Shown here: piece by piece, positions 12,101 to 22,130 of the stretch
Numbering within the stretch: position 1 is the first letter of the stretch
How the letters are laid out: every line of letters starts with the position of its first letter
Assembly (NCBI GenBank): GCA_003586115.2
Contig: QVOM02000116.1
Location: 38,446,128-38,510,127, forward strand
DNA length: 64,000 nucleotides
DNA from: Salvator merianae
Lineage: Eukaryota; Chordata; Lepidosauria; Squamata; Teiidae
Direction of reading: 5' to 3'
The notes under the pieces: model-generated
Databases searched by the model: none
The model's input: the letters and a program-made list of their open reading frames with translations, nothing else
What the model was told of the DNA's origin: nothing
Program-made: the position numbers and the translations under genes

Positions 12101-13149
12101 CTCGTAGGCATAGATTCCCTGTATATATTACAGTAACTAATGCTAAAACTTTCATCTGAGGCAGGGGTCACATCTGGAGAACATTATGGCTGTAAAATTT
12201 CCCTTTAGGTATGTTTTGCCAAAATTGAAAACAGCCACCCAGAAATGATAGCATTTGGAGCAACTTCATTTTCTTTTTCATTAAATATTACTTAACGTGA
12301 TTTACATTTTCCTCCCTCCTCTGACACAGCTGCTAGTCCCATCAGATCAGTACAGTTGGTGTGCATGCGTTCGCCCTCAAATCAGTGCTACTTATGATGA
12401 TGGCATCCTTGTGATCTGCAAAGCATAGCCTCATAGCTTGACTTATTATTCAGCATTGTAAATACTGTACAAGATAATGGCAACACCATGACCATGGGTT
12501 GAAGGCATAGGTTTCAATCCAGTTCTTGCTTTTGGCTCATGCAACCTGGCATCATGTCAGTGGGTGCTCCGGAAGGTTCACCTAAACACTTATTCATCTC
12601 CCTTGGTAGGACACTATGGATCTGTCTCCATTTTGCTGATGAAAGATGCCTTTCTTGATAGATCTACTGTTGTCATGAGGCCTTACTGCTCAAGTCACCG
12701 AGCTTGCAAATAGAGGGCCTTTTCACTCTCAGAGTGGAAGTACAGCAGGACTCACACAAACATGGTAAGTTTTGCTGTAGCAAGGGCCCAGTTCAGCACC
12801 CAAGAAGTGATCTCGGAGTCGCTCCATGTGTACTGAACTTTTTGCACCTTGGAGTGGTATTCAAGTCCCTTCAAGCACTCTCACCCTCCCACAGCAGAGG
12901 TAGAAGTTCTTGTGTAGACCAGCTGACTTGTATGTCCCTCCAAGGCAAAATCCATGCCCTGTGGTGGCATAACCTAAGATGACAGGATACCAGAGTCCAC
13001 AGTGCACAACGAAGTTGTGCAGGTGCAAAATGGCAGAATTTACATCTGTTCCAGTGATGCCAGTCCGATGGGATGGCAGGAATAGAAATACTGGACTCGA
13101 GTGCTTTCACACTTACTTTGGGGAGAGGATCATGAGGGAATGTGAATGC
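12101..13149. other. Unassigned non-coding DNA
   Basis: No gene. Short open frames on both strands at 12700-13110 have no recognisable motif. A B-box-like phrase (ggtttcaatccag) near 12510 is not enough to call a SINE. Confidence 0.3.
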
Positions 13150-14797
13150 TCAACCCAGCAGTGGGCGGGGCCTCACCAAAGGAAAGGGTGCCCGTTATGA
13201 CCACTACATACAAATATTCATGGATCACTGCCTTCTTGTGGTGGAGGGACTTACACATTTCAGTGAAGCCACGAGCTATGCCATGCAGGGCCACCCAAGA
13301 TGAACAGGCTGTAGTGGATAGCTCTGATCAAACACGGTCCACTGGAGAAGGAGCTGGCAAACCACTCCAGTATCTTTGCTGGAAAAACGCTACAGGGAAA
13401 AATGGTATGACACTTCCCCATGTTGGAAGTTGCCCAAAACATTACTGGGGAAGAGCAGAGGGCAACTACAAGTAGCTCCAGAAATAGTAAAGTGGTTGGG
13501 CCAAAGCCGAAAGGATGCTCAGCTGTGTCTGGTGGTGAAAGAAAAGTCCAATGCTGCAAAGAACAGGATTACATAGGAACCTGGAATGTAAAATCAGTGA
13601 AACAAAGTAAGCTGGATGTGGTCAAACACGAGATGTCAAGACTAAACATTGACATCTCGGGACTCAGTGAACTAAAATGGACGGGAATGGGGGGAATTTA
13701 ATTCAGATGATCATTACATCTACTATGTGTGCAAGAATCCCTCACAAAGAATGGGATAGCCCTCATAGTCAATAAAAAGGTGAAAAAAGCAGCACAGTCT
13801 TAAAAGTGTCCAAATGATTTCTGCTCCAATCCAAGGCGAACTGCTTACCATCACAGTAATCCAAGCCTATGCTCCAACCAGTGATGCCAATGAGACAGAG
13901 GTTGACCAACTGTATAAAGACCTACAATACCTTCTAGAATTAACTCGAAAAAAGGGTTTCGTCATAGAAGACTGGAATACTAAAGTAGGAAGTCAAAGGA
14001 TAACTAGAAAAACAGGCAAGTTTGGCCTTGGAGTACATAATGAAGCAGACCAGAGAATAATAGAGTTGTGTCAAGACTCACTGACCATAACAAACACTCT
14101 TTTCCAACAGCCCAAAAGACAACTCTGCATGTGGACATCACCAGGTGGTTCAAAACTGATGATATACTTTGCAGTCACAGATGGAGAAGCTGACTGTGAC
14201 TCAGATCATGAGCTTCTTAATGTAAAATTCAGACATAAATTGAAGAAAGTAGGGAAAACCACACGATCATACAGGTATGACCTAAATAATGCCCCTTACA
14301 AATATGCAGTGGAGGTGATAAATATATTTAAGGAATTAGATTTAGTAGACAAGATGCTGCAGAACTATGGACAGAGGCCTGTAACATTGTACAGGAGGCA
14401 GCAATGAAAAACATCCCAAAGAAAAAGAAGAGCAAGAAAGCAAAATGGCTGTCTGATGAGACTTTACAAATAACTGAGGAAAGAAGGAAAATGAAAGGCA
14501 TGAGACAAAGGGAAAGGTATACACAACTGAATACAGATTTCTAGTGAATAACAAGGAAAGATAAGAAGACCTTCTTAAATGAACTATGCAAAGAAATAGA
14601 AGAAAACAATAGAATGAGAAAGACAAGAGTTCTCTTCAAGAAAATTGGAGATATCAAGGGAACATTTCATGCAAAAATGGGCATGATCAAAGCATGAAGT
14701 AGGAACCTAACAGAAATAGAAGAGATAAAGAAGAGGTGGCAAGATCACACGGAAGAACTCTACAAGAAAGATCTTAACGTCACAGATAAACATGATG
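13150..14797 (+). mobile_element. BovB (RTE clade) LINE, 5' portion, truncated at its 3' end
   Basis: The element begins with the BovB leader (block near 13195-13260, then ccactggagaaggagctggc at about 13339). It continues through the apurinic-type endonuclease region and stops near 14797, before reverse-transcriptase sequence would be expected. A full BovB is about 3 kb, so roughly half is present, lacking the RT and 3' tail. BovB is abundant in squamates and is also the source of the Sauria SINE tail seen at 490 and 45175. No target duplication was sought beyond the visible ends. Confidence 0.85.
13561..14405 (+). pseudogene. BovB endonuclease domain, frameshifted
   Basis: The first part of the domain reads in one frame from about 13561 to 13701 (GTWNVKSV, then SGLSELKWTG). 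The next part is in another frame at 13814-14405 and contains VIQAYAPTSDA, WTSPGG and DSDHELLNVKFR. Asn in TWNV, Glu in SELKW and the SDH triad near 14201 are the usual metal-binding and catalytic positions of LINE APE endonucleases, and all three are retained. The frame change falls between 13701 and 13814, after the run of six G residues near 13690. Later stops at about 14405 and 14542 break the linker towards the absent RT. The domain would nick target DNA during target-primed reverse transcription, but this copy cannot make a full protein. Confidence 0.85.
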
Positions 14798-15306
14798 ATG
14801 GCATATCCAGTTTGGATGGCTGGTCAGAGTGATGTTTATTATTGCATTCTGTGCCTATCTTTGGTCTTAGGCTGCATTGTATGGGGAGAGTCATGGTTGG
14901 AGCCATTCTACCATAGCTACACCCCTTCTACTTTAGACTCCTTGGGAAAGGAAACCATGCATTTGAAATCATATATATTATCCCATCATGCAGTGTCCAC
15001 CACAACAAGAGAGCCTACAATTCAAAATGAAAATATTTGGTTTCCTTCATTTTCTGATTATTTAAACAGACGTGTCCAGTGTACTTTTGGCCCAAGGCCT
15101 GTATTTGCCCTTCACCAACCAGAGTTTTTAATAGGTATAGGAAACCAGAGGGTCCAGGGAATATATGCAAACATTCACTTTGGTGCTTCCCCAGCAGTCT
15201 TGCCAAATATCCAATGCATGTACCAGGCTCCATTGTACAAGGATTGGACTTAGCTTCATAAGGTGCCCTGCTTAGGTGCTAGGATTTGCCACACTGAGGA
15301 GACTAT
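14798..15306. other. Unassigned non-coding DNA with a chance ORF
   Basis: A 153-codon plus-strand open frame (14792-15253) begins at the edge of the BovB fragment but has no recognisable domain and no codon-like pattern that I can support. No splice signals bracket it convincingly. Confidence 0.35.
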
Positions 15307-15803
15307 GGGCCTGTTCAGATTTACAACAGTATAATATTCTAATTAGCAGGGTTCAGGCTGGCCAGGATCAGGTATGGTAAGGAGTATTCGCACTTGTGAG
15401 GACTGGAACAGTTCCCGAGCTGACCAGCAGCGGGAGCAGTGCGAATGGGAATGCACTAGTTAGGTAGCTGGGTCCAGACTTGAGTCCGAAATGGCTGCCA
15501 GGATCTGGACCCCAAAGTCCGAACCTAGGTCCAAAGTGTCTGACGGTGCCTGCGTGGCCACACAGTCCCTGCCCCACCACCATTTCACACAAGGAAGTGG
15601 TGTGAACGCACCTTTCCTGATCTGCACCTGATCATGCAAGTCAGCTTGGAGACTACAATTTAGTTGACCACAGCTGGTAAACTTCAGGTGAGTATCAGGT
15701 GGGCTTCAGTAGGTTTCAAGTCAGCTGGGGCTGTTTGCAGGTGTGAATGCTCTGTTCCAGCAAGTGTCCTGGAACGTTCCTCTCACTAAGTGCAAACAGG
15801 CCC
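15307..15803 (-). mobile_element. Non-autonomous DNA transposon, GGGCCTGTT TIR family, copy 2 (inverted)
   Basis: Left end gggcctgttcagatttac, right end actaagtgcaaacaggccc, about 497 bp. It is the reverse complement of copy 1 at 9735. On the plus strand it reads ttggagactacaatttagtt, cacagctggtaaactt and gtcagctggggctgtttgca, each the complement of a block in copy 1. There is no coding capacity. Confidence 0.75.
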
Positions 15804-16407
15804 AGTGTCAGAGTGTGACCAGTTTTGGTGGACTACTCAAAGATGTTTGTCTCTTTCCCAATCAACTATCTAACCATTGGCCATCTGACTGTCAAGCAAC
15901 AGTCAATTGGCACCCCCCGCGTAACTTCTTTACTACATCTATGGGGAGAAGATTTCTAGCATTGCCCATATCAGTGGGGTCCCAACTTTGAGAACAATGC
16001 AATCAAATTCTACCCAAATGCAGAAATTATGTTCCATGTCCTTAGTGATCCAGCCAGAAAATCCCAAGATTTCATGTTGAAATAGTAATTCTGTTAGCTC
16101 TGTTAACATTTGTCTTTATTTGCTGTTGCATTTATGTACACTCTTCATCCTGATGCCATGCAGCACTGAATCATTGCTTAAGATATATGCAAAATGGCAC
16201 CTCCACTTCTACATGGAGGTCAATTTAATTGGCAGCTGAATTTAACCTCAACACCCTCCATGAAATGGAGTCCTTTAGGGCACCAGAGGGCAGCAGTGTC
16301 GTGGGCATGTAAGACTACCTGTGGTACATATAGTTCTGAATTTCAGGCAAAATTGGGAACTATTAAGACCTTTAGGTGACAGCTACCTGGGTCAAACTGG
16401 CCTACAA
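15804..16407. other. Unassigned non-coding DNA
   Basis: No gene or recognised repeat between the TIR element and the hAT MITE. Confidence 0.3.
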
Positions 16408-16714
16408 CAGGAGTGCTTGACTGCAACCCTTCAGCTGTTCCTGAACTGCAGTTTCAGTCAGCAGCGGCCTGTCACTTTAAAGGCAGGTGTTCAGAACCTG
16501 CTGGAAGAGGGCGATCACTGTTCGTGGGACCTCTGGGTCACTGTACTGTCGCAGTAGTATGGTGGCCCGGAGGCCCTGCGAACAGTGATTGCCCCCTTTC
16601 CACGGTTCTGAACACCGGCTCTTAAAGCAACGGGCCACTGCTGGTTTCCATCATTAGCTGGCATAGAATACTGTGGTTCAGGAACATCTGGATTGCCATT
16701 GTTGAGCCCCCCTG
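16408..16714. mobile_element. hAT-type MITE, host of a nested insertion
   Basis: The left part caggagtgcttgactgcaac, then cagctgttcctgaactgcag, pairs with the complement of the right part (gaacatctggattgccattg, then gttgagcccccctg). The two arms are interrupted at 16459-16643 by the palindromic MITE. Removing the insert leaves a MITE of roughly 120 bp with CAGGRGKGCT ends. The 8-bp flanks match poorly (four of eight), so the insertion is old. Confidence 0.65.
16459..16643. mobile_element. Palindromic hAT-like MITE, full copy A
   Basis: The left end cagcagcggcctgtcacttt is mirrored at the right end by aaagcaacgggccactgctg. The whole 185 bp reads nearly the same on both strands, with the axis near 16555. 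Flanks gtttcagt and gtttccat match at six of eight bases, consistent with an 8-bp hAT target duplication. It lies inside the older hAT MITE at 16408-16714. There is no coding capacity, and the transcript would form a long hairpin. Confidence 0.85.
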
Positions 16715-16783
16715 ATCTATATTCTGAAAAACTTAGATCCTGACATTGTTTTCAGATCTTTATTTTTACTTGTTTCTTTACAG

Positions 16784-16872
16784 TTCATAGTAACAGCAGA
16801 AACTGGCGGTGTGGAACTGAAAGGAGACCAAAATTTGTAGTTACCACTTTCAACCCTAATAAAGAGCATTTG
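16784..16872 (+). CDS. Candidate internal exon of an unidentified gene
   Basis: A pyrimidine-rich acceptor (ttacttgtttctttacag) ends at 16783 and a consensus donor (gtaagttttg) begins at 16873. The enclosed 89 bp is open in only one frame, entered after two bases of a split codon: 29 codons, containing RNWRCGTERR and KFVVTTFNPNKEHL. The mix of W, C, F and charged residues looks more like real protein than the repeat-derived frames nearby, and the segment is in no recognised repeat. The exon would start in phase 2 and end on a codon boundary. I do not recognise the protein and found no partner exon. A chance combination of splice signals cannot be excluded. Confidence 0.42.
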
Positions 16873-16879
16873 GTAAGTT

Positions 16880-17924
16880 TTGAAAATATTGTAATTTTTT
16901 TATTTTTAAAGCTGCTCTGTCATTCAGATTTTTCATTTTTTTTGTAAATAACACATCCTCTCTCTCCTTCCATCTTTTCTTTCTTTTAAAATGCTCATCC
17001 TTCTTTCAGTCTAGATTTTTAATCCAGACTTGCTCCCGGCACATGCCACCAGAGGCGCCTGCCTTGCATTGCCTAATGTTGGGGCCAGCCCTGATTTTCC
17101 ATCTCCTGGTGTATCACATCTTTCCCACATTGCCTTGGACTAGAGTCAAAGGCTTCCAGGGGAGAAAGCATGCCTTACTCGTTGGCTTCAGCCCCAGAAG
17201 TCCTCATTAGGGAAAATGAATTCAGCTCAGTGAACTCGTTTATTGCTTCAGTATCTTTGAAAGCAAACCAAATGGCAGTGCCATGGTTGCGCCAGCTACT
17301 ATTATTTATTTGGTGCATGTGTGCAGCAGGGTGGATCCAGTTAGAGTGGGAAGCGTAAGTCATCTTTGTCTCTCTTTGCTGAACATGTGTTTGCATGTAA
17401 CGTGCAAAAAATAACAGGTCACATAGTTATTTGTGAACAACAAAATACTCACAAGTGTACTTTAAACTGAAAATTAGAAGCACATGTTGAAGAGAGCAAA
17501 AATTAATATAAATACATTCCATACTGGTGAGTTTCTATAATAGTCAGTTCTTGTCTATTTCCCTTAAGTATATAATATGGCTCAACCTTCTATAAAAGCT
17601 AGTTTCTGTTATACAGTACTTGCTCTGCATTAATGCATTTCCTCGCTTTTCATGGGAAAGCAGTGAGTTATAACATAGCAAACAGTATTTGATCCAGCAT
17701 ATAGATGTATGGTTAGTCTCAAAAAGATGAAGTTTTCTTTTAATAAGCTCAGGATCCATAACTGAATGTATATCTTAATTCTTTATTGGCAGAAGAGCTG
17801 TTTCCAATGCTGTGTTTCTTGTAATGGCTTCTCATATTTCCCAATACAAACTTTAATATGTAGCCATTCGCAGTTCCATGAGTGACACAATAAGTTTAAA
17901 ATAAAGATGGTTGACATGTTGTGC
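16880..17924. other. Unassigned non-coding DNA (intron-like if the upstream exon is real)
   Basis: T-rich sequence directly after the candidate donor, then unassigned DNA. A gtaagt at 17356 follows a short open frame (17170-17358), but no good acceptor was found. Confidence 0.3.
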
Positions 17925-18032
17925 ATAGCAAGGGGTTTAGTAGCACCTTAGAGACTAACAAAGAGAAAAGATTGGTAGCATCTGCTTTTGTACACTAAGC
18001 CTACTTCATCAGATCTGATGATGTAGGCTTAA
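17925..18032 (+). repeat. Dispersed reptile repeat, left part
   Basis: The text agtagcaccttagagactaa, then tacttcatcagatctgatga, matches a repeat I know as widespread in lizards, turtles and crocodilians (a pair of complementary 'agtctctaaggtgc' arms around a hairpin). Its other arm, gggtctctaaggtgttatta, appears after the TIR element, at 18293. The two halves were therefore one repeat before insertion. Repbase class not recalled. Confidence 0.6.
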
Positions 18033-18291
18033 GGCCAGTTTGCACTTGTTGCTAGCAAGCATCAAGGACACTTGCTAGCAAAGTGCGTCTGCACTTGGCA
18101 GAGGCTCGAGTGGCCAGGAGCAGCATAGCACTGCTTTTGATTGCTCCTAGGTGTGGAGCACAAATTTGGGTTCCACACCTTTACCAGAAGCTGATAGTCA
18201 GCTCCTGGTAAAGAGCATTTGCACTTACCATGCTGCATGGCAGCCAGGCCGACATGACCAACCATTCTACGCTGGTGAGTGCAAACAGCCC
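18033..18291. mobile_element. Short TIR element, GGSCNGTTTGCAC ends
   Basis: Left end ggccagtttgcacttgttgc, right end gctggtgagtgcaaacagcc. About 259 bp, with an internal inverted pair (acctttaccagaagctga and tcagctcctggtaaagagc). It splits a dispersed reptile repeat, so it is younger than that repeat. Related by its ends to the elements at 9735 and 21337. Confidence 0.65.
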
Positions 18292-18370
18292 AGGGTCTCT
18301 AAGGTGTTATTAGACCCCCTTGCTATACTGATCCAGACAGCTACATCTTTGAATGCCTTGGCAAATCATA
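18292..18370 (+). repeat. Dispersed reptile repeat, right part
   Basis: Starts with gggtctctaaggtgttatta, the complement-type arm of the left part at 17937 (caccttagagac). It continues gctatactgatccagacagc, the usual end of this repeat. Confidence 0.55.
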
Positions 18371-18832
18371 GAAGTGGGCAGAGAAAGACTTGATGTTTCC
18401 TTTGCAAACACCCCCCCGGCAGTTAAGGAGTTAAGGACTTGGAAACTGCTTCAGCAGAGAGGCAGGAAGTGGCCAATCACTGTGCAGCACCCTTTTCAGG
18501 TTGTGACATTAGATTGCTGAATCACCTCATCGGGTAACTGTGTGTGGAAGGCTTTTTTCCTGTGCACCCAGGAATTATTCACTCCTTTTATGCTGGCAAT
18601 TTTAAAAATTGCTAGTCCAAACACACCCTGAGATATTCTCAACATGTTCTCATCATGCCAGGGTGGTCTCACAACATTTTTTTTTTCTCTATCCCGAGCC
18701 AGGGAAGTAGATCAGGCAGGGCAGTGGGAGAGGGGAAACATGGTGATTGGGGAGCTATGGTTCATTCTTCTGAACTGGCCACGAACTGGATCTGTCATGA
18801 ATCAAGAGTTGGTTTGGAAGCCTTGAACGATG
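18371..18832. other. Unassigned non-coding DNA
   Basis: No gene and no repeat termini recognised. Confidence 0.3.
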
Positions 18833-18840
18833 CTCAGACC

Positions 18841-18941
18841 CAGGGGCAACATGCTGTGGCAGTACGGAGACCCTGCGAACAGCCATGGCGCATTTAACAC
18901 AGGACACGAACACCCGGGCTTAAAGCCTCTGGCCGCTGCTG
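18841..18941. mobile_element. Palindromic hAT-like MITE, deleted copy D
   Basis: 101 bp. The right end (ttaaagcctctggccgctgc) matches the right arm of the full copies, but most of the left arm is missing and the left end reads caggggcaacatgctgtggc. The exact 8-bp string ctcagacc flanks both sides (18833-18840 and 18942-18949). This is the clearest target duplication in the window, and it shows the deleted form inserted as such. Copy E at 56393 has a similar left boundary. Confidence 0.85.
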
Positions 18942-18949
18942 CTCAGACC

Positions 18950-20844
18950 ACAGCCCTCCACTCATAGTGCTGTTGCTCCACCACACAAGTTTTGCCAGCT
19001 GTCTTTGATTTTCCCCACTAACGTCTGAAGGAAAACCAGCTTTCAGAAACCTTCCTGTAGTTTTAAAATGGTCCTGAGAAGCAACCTAGACATTATGCCA
19101 ATCTTTTCAGCATTCTTCCTTACTGTTTCCCTATTGGCTCTAAAGCAAATTTTCATTCCCATTCCTGAGCTGAGTTCCAGCCCACAGTTGTTCTAATATT
19201 CCCTCATATGGCTCTACTTAAAAAATAAAGACCTTGAGAGTCTGTGGTGCTTGGTTTGGACCATGTGAGGCTGCAAGCAGAAAAACAAATGTCTGAGATG
19301 CTTGTGAAGGTGTTGTCATAAGCGTCACTCTGGCCCTGAGGCAAATGCATTTGTTTCTATTCAGACATTCCAGAGTCTGCTCAGTTTCTCAGTCTTGAAC
19401 CTATCCTACAAAGTTTCCAACCTGGCCTTCAGGCCTTTCAACTCCCATTGTTCTACAGAGAAACAACATTGCTCATGGAGGCAAAAAAACCTAGTGTCTT
19501 TCATCAAAGAGCTGATTCCATCTTTTTTTTTTTTTTTTACTTTTTAGCTTATTTTGTTTCTGCTTCTTGTGTTTTCTCCCAAACTATACATGACAGTGTG
19601 TGGGATATGCCCTAATCATGTCTACCACATGTTAAATGAAATTTCAGCCTCCCTCACAAAGGCATAGGGCAGTAGTGAAATTTCCCATACCTGCAGTTGT
19701 TGCCCTAGCAGATGGACTCCTGAAATGCCTCGTCTGCACTACAAAACAGTCTACTGGGAGACCAATAGACTCCTCTGTCCACACATAATGAGGCATTGGA
19801 GTGGGCTATAGCATGAAAAGGGTGATGGAGACTTCTTGTAAGTGGTCCATGCTGTGTTCCAACTGGTATACTGGACCAGTAGCTCATATGCAGATAGCAT
19901 ATGAACCATGGTTTTGTACACCATGGCTGAGATGCCTGGTGCCATTTTGCTGGGCACCTGAAAGTGACATGCTCAGCCAAAACAGTTCCTGCCAGCAAAT
20001 TTGGAGGCCAGAAACTTTTGTTCGTGGTCTCCAAAGGTGGCCCAGGATGGACTATCCACAATGCAGGTGGCCCTTTCCGCTGGTCAGCAGCAGTCCAGCC
20101 CATCATGGGCTGGGTTGCCTGAACTGGGCCAACATGGTGAGGAAAATCCCTGAAAGTCCCAGGTACAGTTTCTACTACCCTCACTTGGGAAGAAAATTGT
20201 GGGAATGAGGCAGGAGTTATTTACCATAGCAAAGTGTCTGACAACATCTTCCATAGTATTCTATGAAGTATGATGATTAAATGTGGCTGGATAGCATTAT
20301 TATTAGGTGAAGCCATAGCTGGATGGAAAATTGTATCCAAGCAGTGTTCTTCAATAGTTCCTTGTCAAGTTGAAAGAAGCCTTTAAAAGCACTGCCCCAG
20401 GCTGCTTTCAGATGCTGGAAATTAGTCTTAGTTAACTGGATGGTTGTGTGGTCAAACTCAAGCAGTATCCATTCAAATAGTTATGGTCTTGAGGCCAGGA
20501 ATTTGTGCCACAAGAGAGCAGGAAATCGGCCTGGAAGACGCCTCTTCTGTATTGAAATCTGGCTGCTGTTTAGCACAGCAAAGAGCAGAATCTTCCTGTC
20601 CTCGGGGATTGGCCCACTTTGATGTAGATCTGTCACAACTTAGTTCCATTACTTTGACATGCTGCTATAGGTGGGAATGGCAGGAACAGAGCCAATAGGT
20701 TAACGCTTGTTAGGAGTCCAAAAATAATCATGACCAACTCAATGTTATTTAATTATGGATGCTTTTTTACCTGCTGCTTCTGGCAAAGGTCAGTTTTTCA
20801 ACAAACGTTGACTGTCTTAAGGTATGTGTGGAAGAAACATTAGT
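18950..20844. other. Unassigned non-coding DNA, with a T16 run and MITE-like core
   Basis: A run of 16 T lies at 19523-19538. The part near 19730-20180 has long antiparallel open frames (135 and 159 codons) and a hairpin core gaaacttttgttcgtg at 20012 like that of the three-hairpin MITE family. It is probably a degraded copy without clear ends. No host gene was found. Confidence 0.35.
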
Positions 20845-21336
20845 TTTGCTTCTTCAGTGCTCAGTACTCTTCAGCATGCTTGTTAATGATTTGGACAACA
20901 TGGTGAATGGATTTCTTATTGAATTTGCAGATAACACAAAACTGGGCAATACACAGAGTACCTCTGCAGCAGATAATTCAAGAGGATCAAAGGGAACCTT
21001 CTGATTGGAGGATCTTAATAAACTAGAGAGCTGGGCTGAAAATAATAAATGTAAATTCTGCAGAGAAAAAAAATTAAATAATCAAATCCACAGATACAGA
21101 ATGGGAGATGCATGCCTTGGAAACAGTGCATGTTAGAAAGATCTTGGAATTTTAGAAGGCTACAGACTAGTATGAATAATCTGCATGATGTGGAAGAAGA
21201 CGAAAAATGACTATGTCAATACAAGTATCATCTACAAGTCATAGGAAATAATAGTCCCACGCTATTTGGAGATGGTTAGATCCCACTTTGAGGTTCACAG
21301 AAGGGCAATGAAAGAGATCAGAATCTTGGAAACAAA
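20845..21336 (+). pseudogene. CR1 LINE reverse-transcriptase segment, part 1
   Basis: The frame gives SVLFSMLVNDLDNMVNG, then EFADNTKLG, the region around the catalytic motif of CR1 reverse transcriptase (normally F-A-D-D). The second Asp is Asn here. Frameshifts and stops follow (about 21002 onward), with recognisable CR1 words such as RSHFEVHRRA-like text near 21280. The copy continues at 21790 after an inserted TIR element. Confidence 0.75.
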
Positions 21337-21789
21337 GGGCCTGTTGACACTTTGGTGCTAGTGAGTGTCTGGATGCTCACTAGTACAGTGTGTCTGCATT
21401 TTGTGAAGACCCTAGCATTCAGGAGAGTCTGCAGATGCTCCTAAACACTATTAGCTATGGATAGCTAAATCACTGTCCATAGCTGTACCAGAAGCAGCTG
21501 AACTGCTCCGGTCAGCAGCATTCATACCTGCTTCTGGGTGTGAACTCTGCAGGCCTTGGCACAGTATGGCTGCAGCTGTGCAGTCATGCACCACATCCCT
21601 GGTTGCCATGGCAGCAGCCAGACGTTTCTGCGGCTATTGTCATGGCAAGCAGGCCTGCATTCACGTTGTAAGAGCTGGAAGCGTGGTTCTGAGCTGTTCC
21701 AGCCCTTGCAATGGAAATGGTCACTGTGTTGCAGGATCTGTTCCAGCTTAGAAAGGTGGAATTCTAAGCTGTAAAGTGCAAACAGGCCC
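21337..21789 (+). mobile_element. Non-autonomous DNA transposon, GGGCCTGTT TIR family, copy 3, inside CR1
   Basis: Left end gggcctgttgacactttgg, right end gtaaagtgcaaacaggccc, 453 bp. The element interrupts one CR1 reading region, and joining the flanks (aaacaaa and aaagttctata) restores continuous CR1 text. The shared aaa can be read as a 3-bp target duplication, or as CAAAG if the ends start with GG. The interior matches 58173-58596 in order (ctagtgagtg, tgcagatgctcc, gaactctgcagg, ctgtgcagt). Confidence 0.8.
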
Positions 21790-22130
21790 AAAGTTCTATA
21801 AGGAGAGTTTGGGAGACATATGTATTTTTAGTCTTGAAAAGAGAAACATCAGGTATGGTATGCTAACCCTCTCAAATTCTTGGAGAGATGTCACAGAGGA
21901 GAGGGCTGTTACATGGTTTCTATCCCGTAGAATTATCAGAAGAATACTAATTCTAATGGTAAGAGTGGCGGGTGGACGATGACTGATCACCCGACAGGGG
22001 GTGGCCTCTGACACATTGGAGAGACTGGAAAGGCATCTGTTTGTGATGCCTTGATTCAGATTCCTGTATGAAGCAGGAAATGAGTTCAGGGCCCTAAATG
22101 GCCCTTTCCACCTATACAACCCTGTTTAGT
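21790..22130 (+). pseudogene. CR1 LINE C-terminal segment and 3' end, part 2
   Basis: Plus-strand translation gives FYKESLGDICIFSLEKRNIR, then TWFLSRRIIRRILILMVR. These are the usual CR1 C-terminal words, followed by the tail region (gacacattggagagactgga, then ggccctttccacctatacaa). Stops and frame changes make it non-functional. It is the continuation of the segment ending at 21336. Confidence 0.75.

Noticed and set aside
14792..15253. 153-codon open frame next to the BovB fragment
   Set aside because: It does not continue the BovB protein, has no known motif and lacks splice context.
19523..19538. T16 run considered as a retroelement tail in reverse
   Set aside because: No retroelement text to its right on the minus strand was recognised.
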